Origin: Moraxella caviae
GTDB taxonomy: Bacteria > Pseudomonadota > Gammaproteobacteria > Pseudomonadales > Moraxellaceae
Assembly: GCF_002014985.1 (NCBI RefSeq)
Contig: NZ_MUXU01000039.1
Coordinates: 1 to 64,000, forward strand
Length of the DNA: 64,000 nt
Direction: 5' to 3'
Part shown: in pieces, positions 20,114-29,453 of the stretch
Numbering within the stretch: the first letter of the stretch is position 1
Layout: each line of letters opens with the position of its first letter
Translations under genes and position numbers: made by a program
The notes under the pieces: model-generated
Seen by the model: only the letters and a program-made list of their open reading frames with translations
Told to the model about the DNA's origin: nothing
The model's database searches: none

Positions 20114-20567
20114 CTAAAAATTGGTGTTTTGGCGTTCTTGTTGCACTCGCTTTAGTTCCGCTTTGGCAAATAAAGCATGGTCAGCCCAATCGCCAATATG
20201 ACCGATAATGCAAAATACCAAACCGTCATTCTTTATTGTCTAAACGCTTAAATCCTTATTCATGCTATAAATCGCCGTATAAAGCATGATCGCAATGAAT
20301 TATAGCGTAAAAAACATCATCTATTTACCCCCCCCCAATCGCTATTTATGCTGGCGCAAAATCCTTGCAAACAATAAAAATCCATAGCAAATAACCAACA
20401 ACATTTGCCATTTTCACCCAAACGCCGCTTGACCCATAAATCATCTGGCGCAGCAATGATGGCAACCTTAGCAATATCATCGCTCATTTTACAATTTTTA
20501 TAATGACAAGCGTCTGTGGCTCGTGTGGCTTTTGCGCAAATTCATCATCAATCCCTTTGACAGTCAT
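20114..20567 (-). pseudogene. Short or decayed membrane-protein reading frames downstream of comM
   Basis: Directly after comM (7 bases past its stop) a 27-codon frame (20567-20484) overlaps by ATGA a 56-codon frame (20487-20317). Further on a 25-codon frame (20229-20152, TVWYFALSVILAIGLTMLYL) looks like a membrane segment. Another frame reads through to KAELKRVQQERQNTNF ending at 20114, and is separated by in-frame stops from a second hydrophobic stretch (FIAIMLYTAIYS). The mixture of plausible membrane segments in different frames suggests one small membrane protein broken by frameshifts and stops. Alternatively these are genuine micro-ORFs. A C9 tract lies at 20328-20336. No family recognised. 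Confidence 0.35.
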
Positions 20568-20573
20568 CGCCCA

Positions 20574-22124
20574 CTACCGATAACTGAGCGCTTCTGCCAG
20601 CTGCGCCGTGCCAATCTCATCAAGCCCTGCCAAATCAGCAATCGTGCGTGCCACTCTTAGCACACGGTGATAGCTGCGTGCCGACAGATTAAGCCTTGCT
20701 TGCGCCACTCTTAATAGCTGCTGCTCGGCATCACCAAGCGGCGCCACTTTGTCAATTTCACTGGGCGAAAGCTCGCTGTTTGGCTTATTTTGGCGTGCCA
20801 TCTGACGCTCTCTGGCTGCCAGCACGCGCGCTCGCACCACTTCCGAGCTTTCACCCGCTGGCGCAGTTTGCAGCTCGTCAATCGGCATGGCTGGCACATG
20901 AATGTGCAAATCAATGCGGTCAAGCAGCGGCCCTGAAATCTTATCCTGATAGCGTCTCACCTGCTCAGGCTTGCAATGACAACGCCCAGAACCATCGCCA
21001 TGATAGCCGCACGGACACGGATTCATCGCCGCCACCAGCTGAAAATTGGCAGGAAAGCGCACTTGCGAATTGGCACGGCTGATGATGATTTCTTTGGATT
21101 CTATCGGCTGGCGCAGCACTTCTAAAGTCTTGCGGTCAAATTCTGGCAATTCGTCCAAAAACAACGCCCCAAAATGCGCAAGGCTAATCTCGCCGGGCTT
21201 TGGCTTGGAGCCGCCACCCACCAGCGCCACCGCACTGATGGTGTGATGGCACGCACGAAATGGGCGCACGCCAAACTCATACTCCGCACCTGCCACCGAA
21301 TAAATGCTCGCCACTTCCAGCGCTTCTTCGTCCGAAAGTGGCGGTAAAATACTCGGCAAGCGGCTCGCCATCAAAGTTTTGCCAGAACCCGGAGAACCTG
21401 TAAACAGCAGCGAATGTCCGCCTGCTGCGGCAATCTCCAGCGCGCGGCGTGCGTGGTGCTGCCCTTTTACGTCCGCCAAATCCAGCGCATAGCTGTGCGG
21501 TTTGGCGTCTGGCGTGTGCGTGATGACGGGCAAAAGCTGGGATTTGTCATTACTGATGCCGCTCACCACGTCCAAATGCCTGCACACTTGCTCAAGCGTT
21601 TCGGCTGCCAGTACCGTTACGCCTGCCACTTTCGCCGCTTCAATGGCGTTTTCTTTTGGTACAATCAGCGTGCGTGGCGCAAGGTTTTCGTTGGCGTTGT
21701 CGTTGGTATTTTGTGCGCCAAGCGTTTGGCTTGCCTTGATGGCGCGCGCCACCGCCAGTGCGCCTGTTACCGCACGCAGCTCGCCATTTAGTGCAAGTTC
21801 GCCAATAAATTCATACTCGCCAAGCACCGATTCATCAAGCTGACCGCTTGCCGCCAGCATACTGATGGCAATCGGCAAATCTAGGCGCGCGCCATCTTTG
21901 GGCAAATCCGCAGGCGCAAGATTGATGGTCAGACGGCGATTTGGAAAGTCAAATCCGCTGTTTAAAATTGCCGAGCGCACACGATCTTTACTCTCACGCA
22001 CGCTCGCTTCAGGCAAGCCAACAATCGTCAAAGCAGGCATTCCTTGCGACAAATGCACTTCCACCGTAACATTTGGCGCGTGCAACCCCACCACCGAACG
22101 GGTAAAAACTTGAGCAAAAGACAT
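20574..22124 (-). CDS. comM: ComM/YifB-type AAA+ ATPase of natural transformation
   Basis: A 516-residue hexameric branch-migration helicase of the Mg-chelatase-like group. In Vibrio, Haemophilus and Acinetobacter ComM promotes integration of transformed DNA. Order: N-terminal LonC-like fold (SRSVVGLHAPN-type start, GLPEASVRESKDRVRSAI), AAA+ core with Walker A FTGSPGSGKTLMA and Walker B ALFLDELPEF, a zinc-binding cluster NPCPCGYHGDGSGRCHCKP, and a C-terminal sensor region ending LAEALSYR. Length is normal. Together with the pilus/DNA-uptake secretin at 16-18 kb it suggests natural competence. Start at 22124 is the usual MSFAQVFTRS position. Confidence 0.95.
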   Translation of the reverse strand: MSFAQVFTRSVVGLHAPNVTVEVHLSQGMPALTIVGLPEASVRESKDRVRSAILNSGFDFPNRRLTINLAPADLPKDGARLDLPIAISMLAASGQLDESVLGEYEFIGELALNGELRAVTGALAVARAIKASQTLGAQNTNDNANENLAPRTLIVPKENAIEAAKVAGVTVLAAETLEQVCRHLDVVSGISNDKSQLLPVITHTPDAKPHSYALDLADVKGQHHARRALEIAAAGGHSLLFTGSPGSGKTLMASRLPSILPPLSDEEALEVASIYSVAGAEYEFGVRPFRACHHTISAVALVGGGSKPKPGEISLAHFGALFLDELPEFDRKTLEVLRQPIESKEIIISRANSQVRFPANFQLVAAMNPCPCGYHGDGSGRCHCKPEQVRRYQDKISGPLLDRIDLHIHVPAMPIDELQTAPAGESSEVVRARVLAARERQMARQNKPNSELSPSEIDKVAPLGDAEQQLLRVAQARLNLSARSYHRVLRVARTIADLAGLDEIGTAQLAEALSYR

Positions 22125-22273
22125 AATTTCTCCTTGTGTCGCACACTTTTTGTCTTGATTGAATGGGTTTTGGCTAAAATTTGGTTTAGTTTGACTTGGC
22201 TTATTTTAACTGGATAAACTTCTCATCTTATCCATGATTTACACCACAAGCCAAGCCGCAACCAAACCACCAT

Positions 22274-22624
22274 TTAAGCCTTCAAATACTGCGCAGATAA
22301 ATCTTGGATTTCCACCGCATATTGCACGTCTGCCACATCGGCAAAGTGCGCCTGCAGCACCGTCATCACACGCCCCACCAATGCCGATTTTACGTCATCG
22401 CTGCGCCCAGCCAACAAAGCAATCTTCGCTACCACAAAATGCTCGCCATCGCCTGCTTCACCGAGTCCAATTAGGCTCACAGGTGCGCGGTAAATGCGGC
22501 TTTTGATGTCTTTGGCGGCACGAAATTCACCGCTGGCAAACAGCGTTTCATTCACCGCTTTTAGCAGCGCTTTGCCATCTTGCAAAGGCAAATTTTCAGA
22601 AAGTTCAATCACAACGTGTGGCAT
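22274..22624 (-). CDS. 5-carboxymethyl-2-hydroxymuconate Delta-isomerase family tautomerase
   Basis: A 116-residue tautomerase-superfamily protein of the CHMI (HpaF) type. The catalytic N-terminal proline is exposed as P2 after Met (MPHVVIELSENL), and IYRAPVSLIGLGEAGDGEHFVVAKIALLAGR matches the family layout. The family enzyme works in homoprotocatechuate degradation. No other hpa genes are nearby, so its substrate here is unknown. It sits 28 bases downstream of rapA on the same strand, probably co-transcribed by position. Confidence 0.85.
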   Translation of the reverse strand: MPHVVIELSENLPLQDGKALLKAVNETLFASGEFRAAKDIKSRIYRAPVSLIGLGEAGDGEHFVVAKIALLAGRSDDVKSALVGRVMTVLQAHFADVADVQYAVEIQDLSAQYLKA

Positions 22625-22652
22625 AAAAATTCCTTGATGGATTTTAAAAAAC

Positions 22653-25505
22653 TTAGGGCTTGACCGTTACCAGCACACGAATGCTGTCAGGCACTAAAGA
22701 TAACTGCGCCAACGCTTCCAAACCTTGCGCGCGCATGGCTTCGAGCTGTGCGATTTCATCATCACGCACGTTTGGATTGATGGCTTGCAAGCGTTTTAAG
22801 CGCCCAATTTCTTTATTCATGTACTCGCCAAATTGCGCCTGCGCTGCCGCTGCGATGTCGTCCAGCTGCTCATTTGCCAGCGTTTGCGCACGTTTCGCCT
22901 GCGTCTCAATCACCGCTGAGCGCACCTTGATGACTTGGCGAGCCTTGGCTTTTTCTAGGCGTTCGGTCAGTGGCAGCAGTTTTTCAGGCGTGGCAACCGC
23001 ACTCAAATCATCGCCACGCTCAGTCAAAAACACTCTCAATACTTGTTTTGGCAAATAAGCCGACAAATTCAGCTGCTTTGGCGCAATCACTTCTACTCTA
23101 AAGTTGCTCTCCACCAGCACCATGCCTTGTGGCATTGCCGCAGATTTTAGCAGTGCCACTTGCGTATTGCCAAATGAGCCGCTCGTTACCATCTCCAAAA
23201 TTGCCGTAACCAGCGGATGCTCGTAAGTCATGTAATCCATGTCTTCACGCGCCAACGCCTGCGCACGGCTAAAGGTGAGCGTCATGCCATCTTCATCAAG
23301 CGGCAAACTTTCCACGCCGTCATTATCAATCTCGCCGCCATCAATCGGATGCACAATCCACGAATGATCACGCTGCACGCTGTAATCCATGTTCACCGCT
23401 TCAAAATAGCGGTCTAAGAACATCGGCAAAAGTTTGGCTTCGTCCAGCTCGCTCATCGCTTGGGCAATGCGCAAAGACGCATTCGGACGGCAAGAATTAT
23501 ACTCCAGCAATCTATCACGCCCTGCTTGCAGCTCGGCTTCTAGCTCCACACGCAAATTTGCCGCGCTGGCGATAAGTTCGGCAAATTCGTCCGTTTGCCC
23601 GCCTTGCTCCAAAAGCGGCTTGAGCGTGGCGATGTATTGCTCTTGGACGGTTTGGGCAGTTGGGCTGATTTGATTAAAAATATTGAGTGCGCCATCATAC
23701 CAATGGTACAGACGCTCTTGGGCAGTGCCTGCGATAAAAGGAACGTGCAGCGTGATTTTGGCAATCTGTCCAATGCGGTCAAGTCGCCCAATGCGCTGCT
23801 CAAGCGTGTCTGGATTGGCTGGCAAATCAAACAACACCAAATCCTGCGCAAACTGAAAATTGCGCCCTTCTGAGCCAATCTCCGAACACAGCAAAATCTG
23901 CGCACCGCTCACATCGGCAAAATACGCCGCCGCCTGATCTCGCTCAAGCAAGCTCATCTGCTCGGTAAAGACAGCCGTCTTGATGCCAGCGTGCAGACGC
24001 AGCACCGCTTCTAGACTTTCAATGGTCGCCCCAGAACGTGCAATCAGCAGCACTTTTTTGTGTTTTAATTCATCACGCAAAAGACTAATCAGCCACGGCA
24101 CACGCGGATCGCTTTCCAGCCATGAGCCATCTGGGTAATTTTCTTCGCCCCATAGTTGCTCACGCAGTTTGCCATGCGTATAATGCGTGTCTTGCCAAGC
24201 GGCAGGCAGTGGCAACGGATAGGCGATACTTGTGCGCCCATGAAAACCTTGCACGCTGTCTCTGGTATTACGAAACAGCACACGCCCTGTGCCATGACGG
24301 TCTAAAAGCTCGTTAATGACGTGCGTGCGTAATTTGTCGTTGTCGTTAATGTCAGCCAGCTCGTTTTCACTAAAGCCCAACAAACCTGACACCGCGCGGA
24401 TTTGCTTGTCAGTCAGTGGCTTGCCATCAATCAGCAAAGTCGCCACCATTGCCACATCGGCAAAAGCGTCTTGGGCGGCGATAAAATCTTCTAAGTCATC
24501 AAAACGGTGCGGATCAAGCAAGCGCAAGCGGGCAAAATGACTCTCCACGCCCAGCTGCTCTGGCGTTGCGGTCAAAAGCAGTACGCCTGCGGTGCTTGCC
24601 GCAAAATCCGCCACCAGCTCATATTTGTCGTTGCCGCCTTGCTCGCTATCCCAGTGCAAATGGTGCGCTTCGTCCACCACCAGCAAATCAAAACCAGTCG
24701 CATACGCCTGCTCGTACAAATCACGATGATCCAATAGCAAATCAATGCCAGCGATGATAAGCTGCTCGGTGGTAAAGACGTTTTGGTCAGGGTTATGCTC
24801 TTTAATAGACGCAGTGCGCACCAAATCAAACAGCGCAAAATCCAAATTAAAACGGCGTTTTAGCTCAATCATCCATTGATATTGCAAGCTGTCTGGCACC
24901 AGCACCAGCACACGATTCGCCTTGCCTGTCAAAATCTGCTGATGGATAATCAGCCCAGCTTCAATGGTCTTGCCAAGCCCCACTTCGTCTGCCAAAAGCA
25001 CACGCGGCGCCAAGCGTTTACCGACTTCATGGGCGATGTACAGCTGGTGCTTGATGATGTCCACGCGCGCACCAATCAAGCCACGCAGCGGATGGCGGTT
25101 TAGCATGGTTTGTAGTTTTAGTGCGTCTTGGCGCAGATCATAACGCTCGGCATTTTCAATGCGCCCAGCCAGCAAACGCTCAAGCGGCTTGGCAAGCTGA
25201 ATATTTGCCGCAAGACGTGTCTCCATCAGCGACTTGCCGCACGTCAGATGATAACGCATGACGCTCGCCACTTCTTCGCAGCGCTCCACGATGTACTGAT
25301 TGCCGTCTTGGTCGCTCACCGTATCGCCTGCCGAAAACACCACACGCGACAAAAGCGCAGACGCCTTGGCATAGACGCGCGTCTCTTCGGATTGCGGAAA
25401 TAAGATATGCACGCAGCGTTCATCTACGTCAATCACCACACCCAGCCCAAGACTGCTCTCAGAATCTGACAAATAACGCTGACCAATGGCAAATACTTGA
25501 TTCAT
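22653..25505 (-). CDS. rapA: RNA polymerase-associated ATPase RapA (HepA)
   Basis: A 950-residue Swi2/Snf2-type ATPase that binds core RNA polymerase and helps recycle it after transcription. N-terminal Tudor-like region (residues ~1-110: FAIGQRYLSDSESSLGLGVV), helicase motif I LLADEVGLGKTIEAGLI, motif II DEAH in LLVVDEAHHLHW, motif III LLTATPEQ, motif V/VI CSEIGSEGRNFQF and QRIGRLDRIGQ, followed by the RapA-specific C-terminal domains. Length is typical (E. coli 968). No ribosome-binding oddity seen. Confidence 0.97.
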   Translation of the reverse strand: MNQVFAIGQRYLSDSESSLGLGVVIDVDERCVHILFPQSEETRVYAKASALLSRVVFSAGDTVSDQDGNQYIVERCEEVASVMRYHLTCGKSLMETRLAANIQLAKPLERLLAGRIENAERYDLRQDALKLQTMLNRHPLRGLIGARVDIIKHQLYIAHEVGKRLAPRVLLADEVGLGKTIEAGLIIHQQILTGKANRVLVLVPDSLQYQWMIELKRRFNLDFALFDLVRTASIKEHNPDQNVFTTEQLIIAGIDLLLDHRDLYEQAYATGFDLLVVDEAHHLHWDSEQGGNDKYELVADFAASTAGVLLLTATPEQLGVESHFARLRLLDPHRFDDLEDFIAAQDAFADVAMVATLLIDGKPLTDKQIRAVSGLLGFSENELADINDNDKLRTHVINELLDRHGTGRVLFRNTRDSVQGFHGRTSIAYPLPLPAAWQDTHYTHGKLREQLWGEENYPDGSWLESDPRVPWLISLLRDELKHKKVLLIARSGATIESLEAVLRLHAGIKTAVFTEQMSLLERDQAAAYFADVSGAQILLCSEIGSEGRNFQFAQDLVLFDLPANPDTLEQRIGRLDRIGQIAKITLHVPFIAGTAQERLYHWYDGALNIFNQISPTAQTVQEQYIATLKPLLEQGGQTDEFAELIASAANLRVELEAELQAGRDRLLEYNSCRPNASLRIAQAMSELDEAKLLPMFLDRYFEAVNMDYSVQRDHSWIVHPIDGGEIDNDGVESLPLDEDGMTLTFSRAQALAREDMDYMTYEHPLVTAILEMVTSGSFGNTQVALLKSAAMPQGMVLVESNFRVEVIAPKQLNLSAYLPKQVLRVFLTERGDDLSAVATPEKLLPLTERLEKAKARQVIKVRSAVIETQAKRAQTLANEQLDDIAAAAQAQFGEYMNKEIGRLKRLQAINPNVRDDEIAQLEAMRAQGLEALAQLSLVPDSIRVLVTVKP

Positions 25506-25780
25506 AAACTACCCACCCGTTAGGGAATGATTTTTCTTGTTGTTTTGATGGTGAATACCGACACCAAACTTCCTATTTTACTAAAATTTCACAAAAATTT
25601 CACGGATTACTTATCAGCACAAGGCGCAAATTTTTTCAGATGGTTTTTGGGTGGTTTTCGGACGGATTTTAGACAGTTTGACAAACAGCTTTTCTGGCAA
25701 TTTCTACTCACCGCCCAATCTTAATTAGCAAATTTCAGCCAAGCACACAAATCTATCAAGCAAGCACAAGACAACTTAAA

Positions 25781-25804
25781 CCCATCGCCAAGCTGTGCTA
25801 CAAT
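25781..25804 (+). promoter_or_regulatory. Promoter module of the D-2-hydroxyacid dehydrogenase gene
   Basis: An extended -10 (TGTGCTACAAT; hexamer 25799-25804) is preceded by CCCATCGCCAAGC. The same 24 bases with two transitions occur upstream of ccmC (40709-40732). Both lie 120-145 bases before a start codon. The conservation suggests a shared promoter type or operator rather than chance. Confidence 0.5.
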
Positions 25805-25933
25805 GGCAAGGTTTTATGTTTTGGCGACTTGTGCGCCGCTTGAAATGAACGCAAGTTTTGCGTACAAATTTCACCCACAAACGCCACCATTTCACCGATA
25901 AACCAAACCCATAAATCACCACAAGGAACGCCA

Positions 25934-26884
25934 ATGAAAGCTGTATTTTTGGACGCTGGCACGTTTTCGCCGCAAATTGATTTGTCCTTGCCAAGCTGTA
26001 TCAGCGCATACGAGCGCTTTGACAGTACCGACACAGACGCACAAATTTTGGCACGCTGCCACGATGCTGACATCATCATCACCAATAAAGTGCTGCTTGG
26101 CAAAGACATCATCGCCCAGCTGCCCAAGCTAAAACTGGTGCAAATCAGCGCCACAGGCATAAATAACGTGGACTTACAAGCCTGCCAAGCGCACGGTGTC
26201 AGCGTGCAAAATGTCGCGGGTTATTCTGTTAAAAGCGTGCCAGAACACACTTTTATGCTCATGCTGAACGCCCTGCGTGCTGGCAATTATTACCACCGCA
26301 CCGCCACTGATGGCAGCTGGCAAGCCGATGGGCGTTTTTGCTTGCTGAATGAGCCGATTTTTGATTTGGCGGGTCGTACGCTTGGCATCATTGGCGCAGG
26401 CAACATCGGCAAACGTGTGGGCGAAATCGCGCGCGCCTTTGGCATGGCGGTGCTGTATGCCGAACATCAGGGCAAAGCGCCACGCTCGCCTGAATACACC
26501 GCCTTTGATGATGTGCTTGCCAAGGCGGACGTCATCAGCCTGCACTGCCCGCTGACCGACAGCACCGCCAATCTCATCAACGCACAAACCATCGCCAAAA
26601 TGCAAAAACAGCCGCTAATCATCAATGTCGCTCGTGGCGGCGTGGTGGACAGCCAAGCGGTGGTGGACGCACTGCACGCAGGGCAAATTTTAGGCTATGC
26701 CAGCGATGTGTTTGCGCACGAGCCTTTTGCCGATGACGAGCCACTGCTTGCCGTCAAAAACCACCCGCGCGTGTTTTTCACACCGCACAACGCTTGGGGC
26801 AGCCTTGGCGCACAGCAAAAATTATGGAAAATTCTGTGCGATAATGTGGCTGGTTTTGTGGCGAATTTTAAGGCGAATGCCTAA
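25934..26884 (+). CDS. D-2-hydroxyacid dehydrogenase (glycerate dehydrogenase/hydroxypyruvate reductase-like)
   Basis: A 316-residue NAD(P)-dependent oxidoreductase. The Rossmann motif is GIIGAGNIGKRVGEIARAFG (about residues 152-171). The catalytic Arg is in NVARGGVVDSQAV, the Glu in SDVFAHEPF and the His in FFTPHNAWGS. The HNAWGS ending and overall length resemble hydroxypyruvate/glycerate dehydrogenases (HprA). Other 2-keto acids are possible. ATG 25934 follows AAGGAA at good spacing. It stands alone, divergent from rapA, with a hairpin terminator near 27000. Confidence 0.88.
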   Translation: MKAVFLDAGTFSPQIDLSLPSCISAYERFDSTDTDAQILARCHDADIIITNKVLLGKDIIAQLPKLKLVQISATGINNVDLQACQAHGVSVQNVAGYSVKSVPEHTFMLMLNALRAGNYYHRTATDGSWQADGRFCLLNEPIFDLAGRTLGIIGAGNIGKRVGEIARAFGMAVLYAEHQGKAPRSPEYTAFDDVLAKADVISLHCPLTDSTANLINAQTIAKMQKQPLIINVARGGVVDSQAVVDALHAGQILGYASDVFAHEPFADDEPLLAVKNHPRVFFTPHNAWGSLGAQQKLWKILCDNVAGFVANFKANA

Positions 26885-26993
26885 ACTTTAAACTGGGTTA
26901 AATTGGTGAAGTTAATAAGCTCAAACGACAGTCTTGCCTTTTAAAACCATCAACCATTAAGCCGATAAAGCCTAAAAACAAAAACCCAAACAA

Positions 26994-27028
26994 AAAACAC
27001 CTCCAAAAAATTTGAAGGTGTTTTTTAT
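26994..27028. terminator. Bidirectional terminator between the dehydrogenase and adhesin genes
   Basis: A-rich stem AACACCT pairing with AGGTGTT, flanked by A and T runs, between two converging genes. Confidence 0.8.
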
Positions 27029-27082
27029 TGTTCTAATCAAATCATGCGACAAATCACATGACTTTCACACGATTTGGCTTGA

Positions 27083-29392
27083 TTAGATAACAGTGATACC
27101 CTCTTGGATATACACTTGAGTGCCTGCTTCAGTAGCATAAGCGGTGTAGCCTGCTGGAGCGGTATCCGCTTGTGTAAAGCCAGCGATTACAGGAGCGCCT
27201 GCAGTGCCGCCATTGCTACCTAGGTCTACAGTTGCTTTGGTTGCGCCTTGAGCCATGTCGATAAACAGACCTGAGAAAGTCACTTGAGTAGCTTCTGCAC
27301 CGGCTTCAGTAGCAGGAACGTCAAAAGTGCGTGCTTCTTGCTTCATTGCGTCTACTTGTGGAGCAACCAAGTCAAGCTCTACTGCGCCAACAGTCAGCGG
27401 AGAAGCAATCGATACGTCATTGATGGTTACTTCATTGGCTGCAACACCGCCTACGGTGTAAGTGATGTTTTCAGCGTCTTCCACCAAGCCGTCAGCCAAT
27501 ACCGGTGTAGTGATGGTGAATGATTCTACGGTAGAATCTACATTCACAGTGCCGTCTGCATTTACGGTTACGCCTTGGCTGTAGATTGCTTTGCCAAAGT
27601 CGGTAGCGTCTGCAGTACCGCTGGTTTCAACTGCCAACTTGTCCACACCGTTTTTGTTATTCAAAGTAACGGTGGTTACCAAATTTGCGCCTTCATTTAC
27701 GGTAGCAGTGCTTGCTACAGCAGTAACAACAGCAGGAGCAAGGTCGGTTTGTGCAGTAGCAACAGCAGTATCACCGCCAACAGTTGCGGTTACGGTAACG
27801 TCGGTGTTGTTAGTTGGTACAGGCAGCAATACTTCAACTTGGTTTTTCGCCAAATCTTCGGCAGTCAAAGGTTTGTTATACAACTCGTTGCCTGCTTGGT
27901 CGGTTACTTTCAGGACATCGCCTTCTTTGTAGCCGGCAGTACCCAGTTTGTTAATAAATACGCGAACGGTCGGCGCGGCTTCTTTTTCAAACAGATCAGA
28001 ATGCTCAACAACGCCGTCAAGGCCAGTATTGATGATTACTTCTAGTTGCTTAGAAGCATTCAAATCTTCAATCGTAAACGTAGGGCCGTTTACTGCTTCA
28101 CTGGTGTTGCCCGCTGGATCGGTAGCAGTGACTTTACTGCTGTAAGTCGCATTAGGATTCAATGTGCGAACATCCACGCTCCAGTTGCCGTCTGCGTCCA
28201 CTACGGTTTTTGCAGTGAATACTTTGCTTGGATCGTTCACGTCAGTAACCGTTATAGTAATGGTATCGCCCGGAGTGCCTTTACCAGAGAAAGTCGGTGT
28301 TCTGTCGTCAATGATAGACTTGTCTGCAATCTCGCCTTTTACCGTACCGAAGTCGTCAGTTGCAGTAAATGTGAAACTGTCGGTCGCTGGCGGTGTGGTG
28401 TCAAGCGTAAATGGATTGCCTTTGGTTGGCTCACTGGTCGCACCTGTCTTAGGGTCAGTAACAGTGATGGTGCTGGTGTACGTGCCTTCTGGCAAGTTTG
28501 GCTTCATCACCACTTCCCAAGTACCATCTGGTTTTACAATGGTAGTTACAGGATATGAAACGCCAGTTTCGCCATGGGTAACAGTAACGGTAACAACATG
28601 ACCCGGAATTAGCGCATTGCCGCTAAAGGTTGGGGTGTCGTCATTGATCACAGGTGGTTGATCACCATCTTTGGTTGGCGGCACAATGCCTACATGCTCT
28701 TGCGCACGATCAGCCGTTGTTACGTTTGGAGATTTAGGCTGAACATATGCCGGAACTTCACGCACAGGGGCTTCTGTTGGCACTTCGGTTACTGGAGGAG
28801 GAGTCTTGTCTTTGCCATCGCCTTCACCTTGGGGCTTCTCTTCTTTCTCTTCTTCAACAGGCGCTACTGGAGCTGCTGGAGCTGGTGCTGGCGAATCATC
28901 GCTGCTGCCACCTGCTGCCGCTGCGATACCACCGATGGCTGCTGCGCCTAGTAGCCATGGCCAGATTGCGCCTGCTGCTGCCACGCCAATCCACCATGGA
29001 GCCAAAGCAGCTTCACCACCCAACGCCTGACCTTCCACATCATTGATGGCAAGTTTGGTAACGTAGTCTGCTACTTCGCCAGTGTCTGGGATGTAGTAGT
29101 AGTATTCGCCGTTTTCAGCTTGACCGATTAGGGCTGCTGAGTCTTCGTGGTCGTAGAAGCCTTCTAGGATAAGGTCGTCTTCTTTGCCTTCATCTTCTAG
29201 TGAGATGTGTAGGTCGTTGCCCACACGTTTGGTGATGATGTGGTCAGGGGCGACGTTTTTGACTAGGTCGATGAACTCGTAGTTTACGTTCTTTTGTGCT
29301 TTAACAACGGTAGGCTGACCATCTTTGGTTACTACCGTGATTTCTTGCAGTGTTTCGTTCGTGCCATGCACTTTTACAAGAATGTTTTTCAT
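27083..29392 (-). CDS. Bap-like Ig-repeat surface protein (short form)
   Basis: A 769-residue acidic protein. Residues 1-135 form the prefix-like N-terminal domain seen at the start of Acinetobacter/Psychrobacter biofilm-associated giant adhesins (NILVKVHGTNETLQEITVV). A hydrophobic Ala/Gly stretch follows (AGAIWPWLLGAAAIGGIAAAAGG, ~145-165, cited here only in part as a region), then a Pro/Glu/Lys linker and at least two bacterial Ig-like domains with the NDDTPTFSGNALIPG / DDRTPTFSGKGTPGD motif. The rest is beta-rich and ends YIQEGITVI. Known relatives run to thousands of residues and use type I secretion; no ABC/MFP/TolC gene is beside it and no RTX repeats are seen. Adhesin role is inferred. 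Confidence 0.75.
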   Translation of the reverse strand: MKNILVKVHGTNETLQEITVVTKDGQPTVVKAQKNVNYEFIDLVKNVAPDHIITKRVGNDLHISLEDEGKEDDLILEGFYDHEDSAALIGQAENGEYYYYIPDTGEVADYVTKLAINDVEGQALGGEAALAPWWIGVAAAGAIWPWLLGAAAIGGIAAAAGGSSDDSPAPAPAAPVAPVEEEKEEKPQGEGDGKDKTPPPVTEVPTEAPVREVPAYVQPKSPNVTTADRAQEHVGIVPPTKDGDQPPVINDDTPTFSGNALIPGHVVTVTVTHGETGVSYPVTTIVKPDGTWEVVMKPNLPEGTYTSTITVTDPKTGATSEPTKGNPFTLDTTPPATDSFTFTATDDFGTVKGEIADKSIIDDRTPTFSGKGTPGDTITITVTDVNDPSKVFTAKTVVDADGNWSVDVRTLNPNATYSSKVTATDPAGNTSEAVNGPTFTIEDLNASKQLEVIINTGLDGVVEHSDLFEKEAAPTVRVFINKLGTAGYKEGDVLKVTDQAGNELYNKPLTAEDLAKNQVEVLLPVPTNNTDVTVTATVGGDTAVATAQTDLAPAVVTAVASTATVNEGANLVTTVTLNNKNGVDKLAVETSGTADATDFGKAIYSQGVTVNADGTVNVDSTVESFTITTPVLADGLVEDAENITYTVGGVAANEVTINDVSIASPLTVGAVELDLVAPQVDAMKQEARTFDVPATEAGAEATQVTFSGLFIDMAQGATKATVDLGSNGGTAGAPVIAGFTQADTAPAGYTAYATEAGTQVYIQEGITVI

Positions 29393-29453
29393 AAAAATCT
29401 CTTGAATGAAGTTATTTTAAATCAACTTAAGTTTTGGATTTGGTGTTTGGTTA

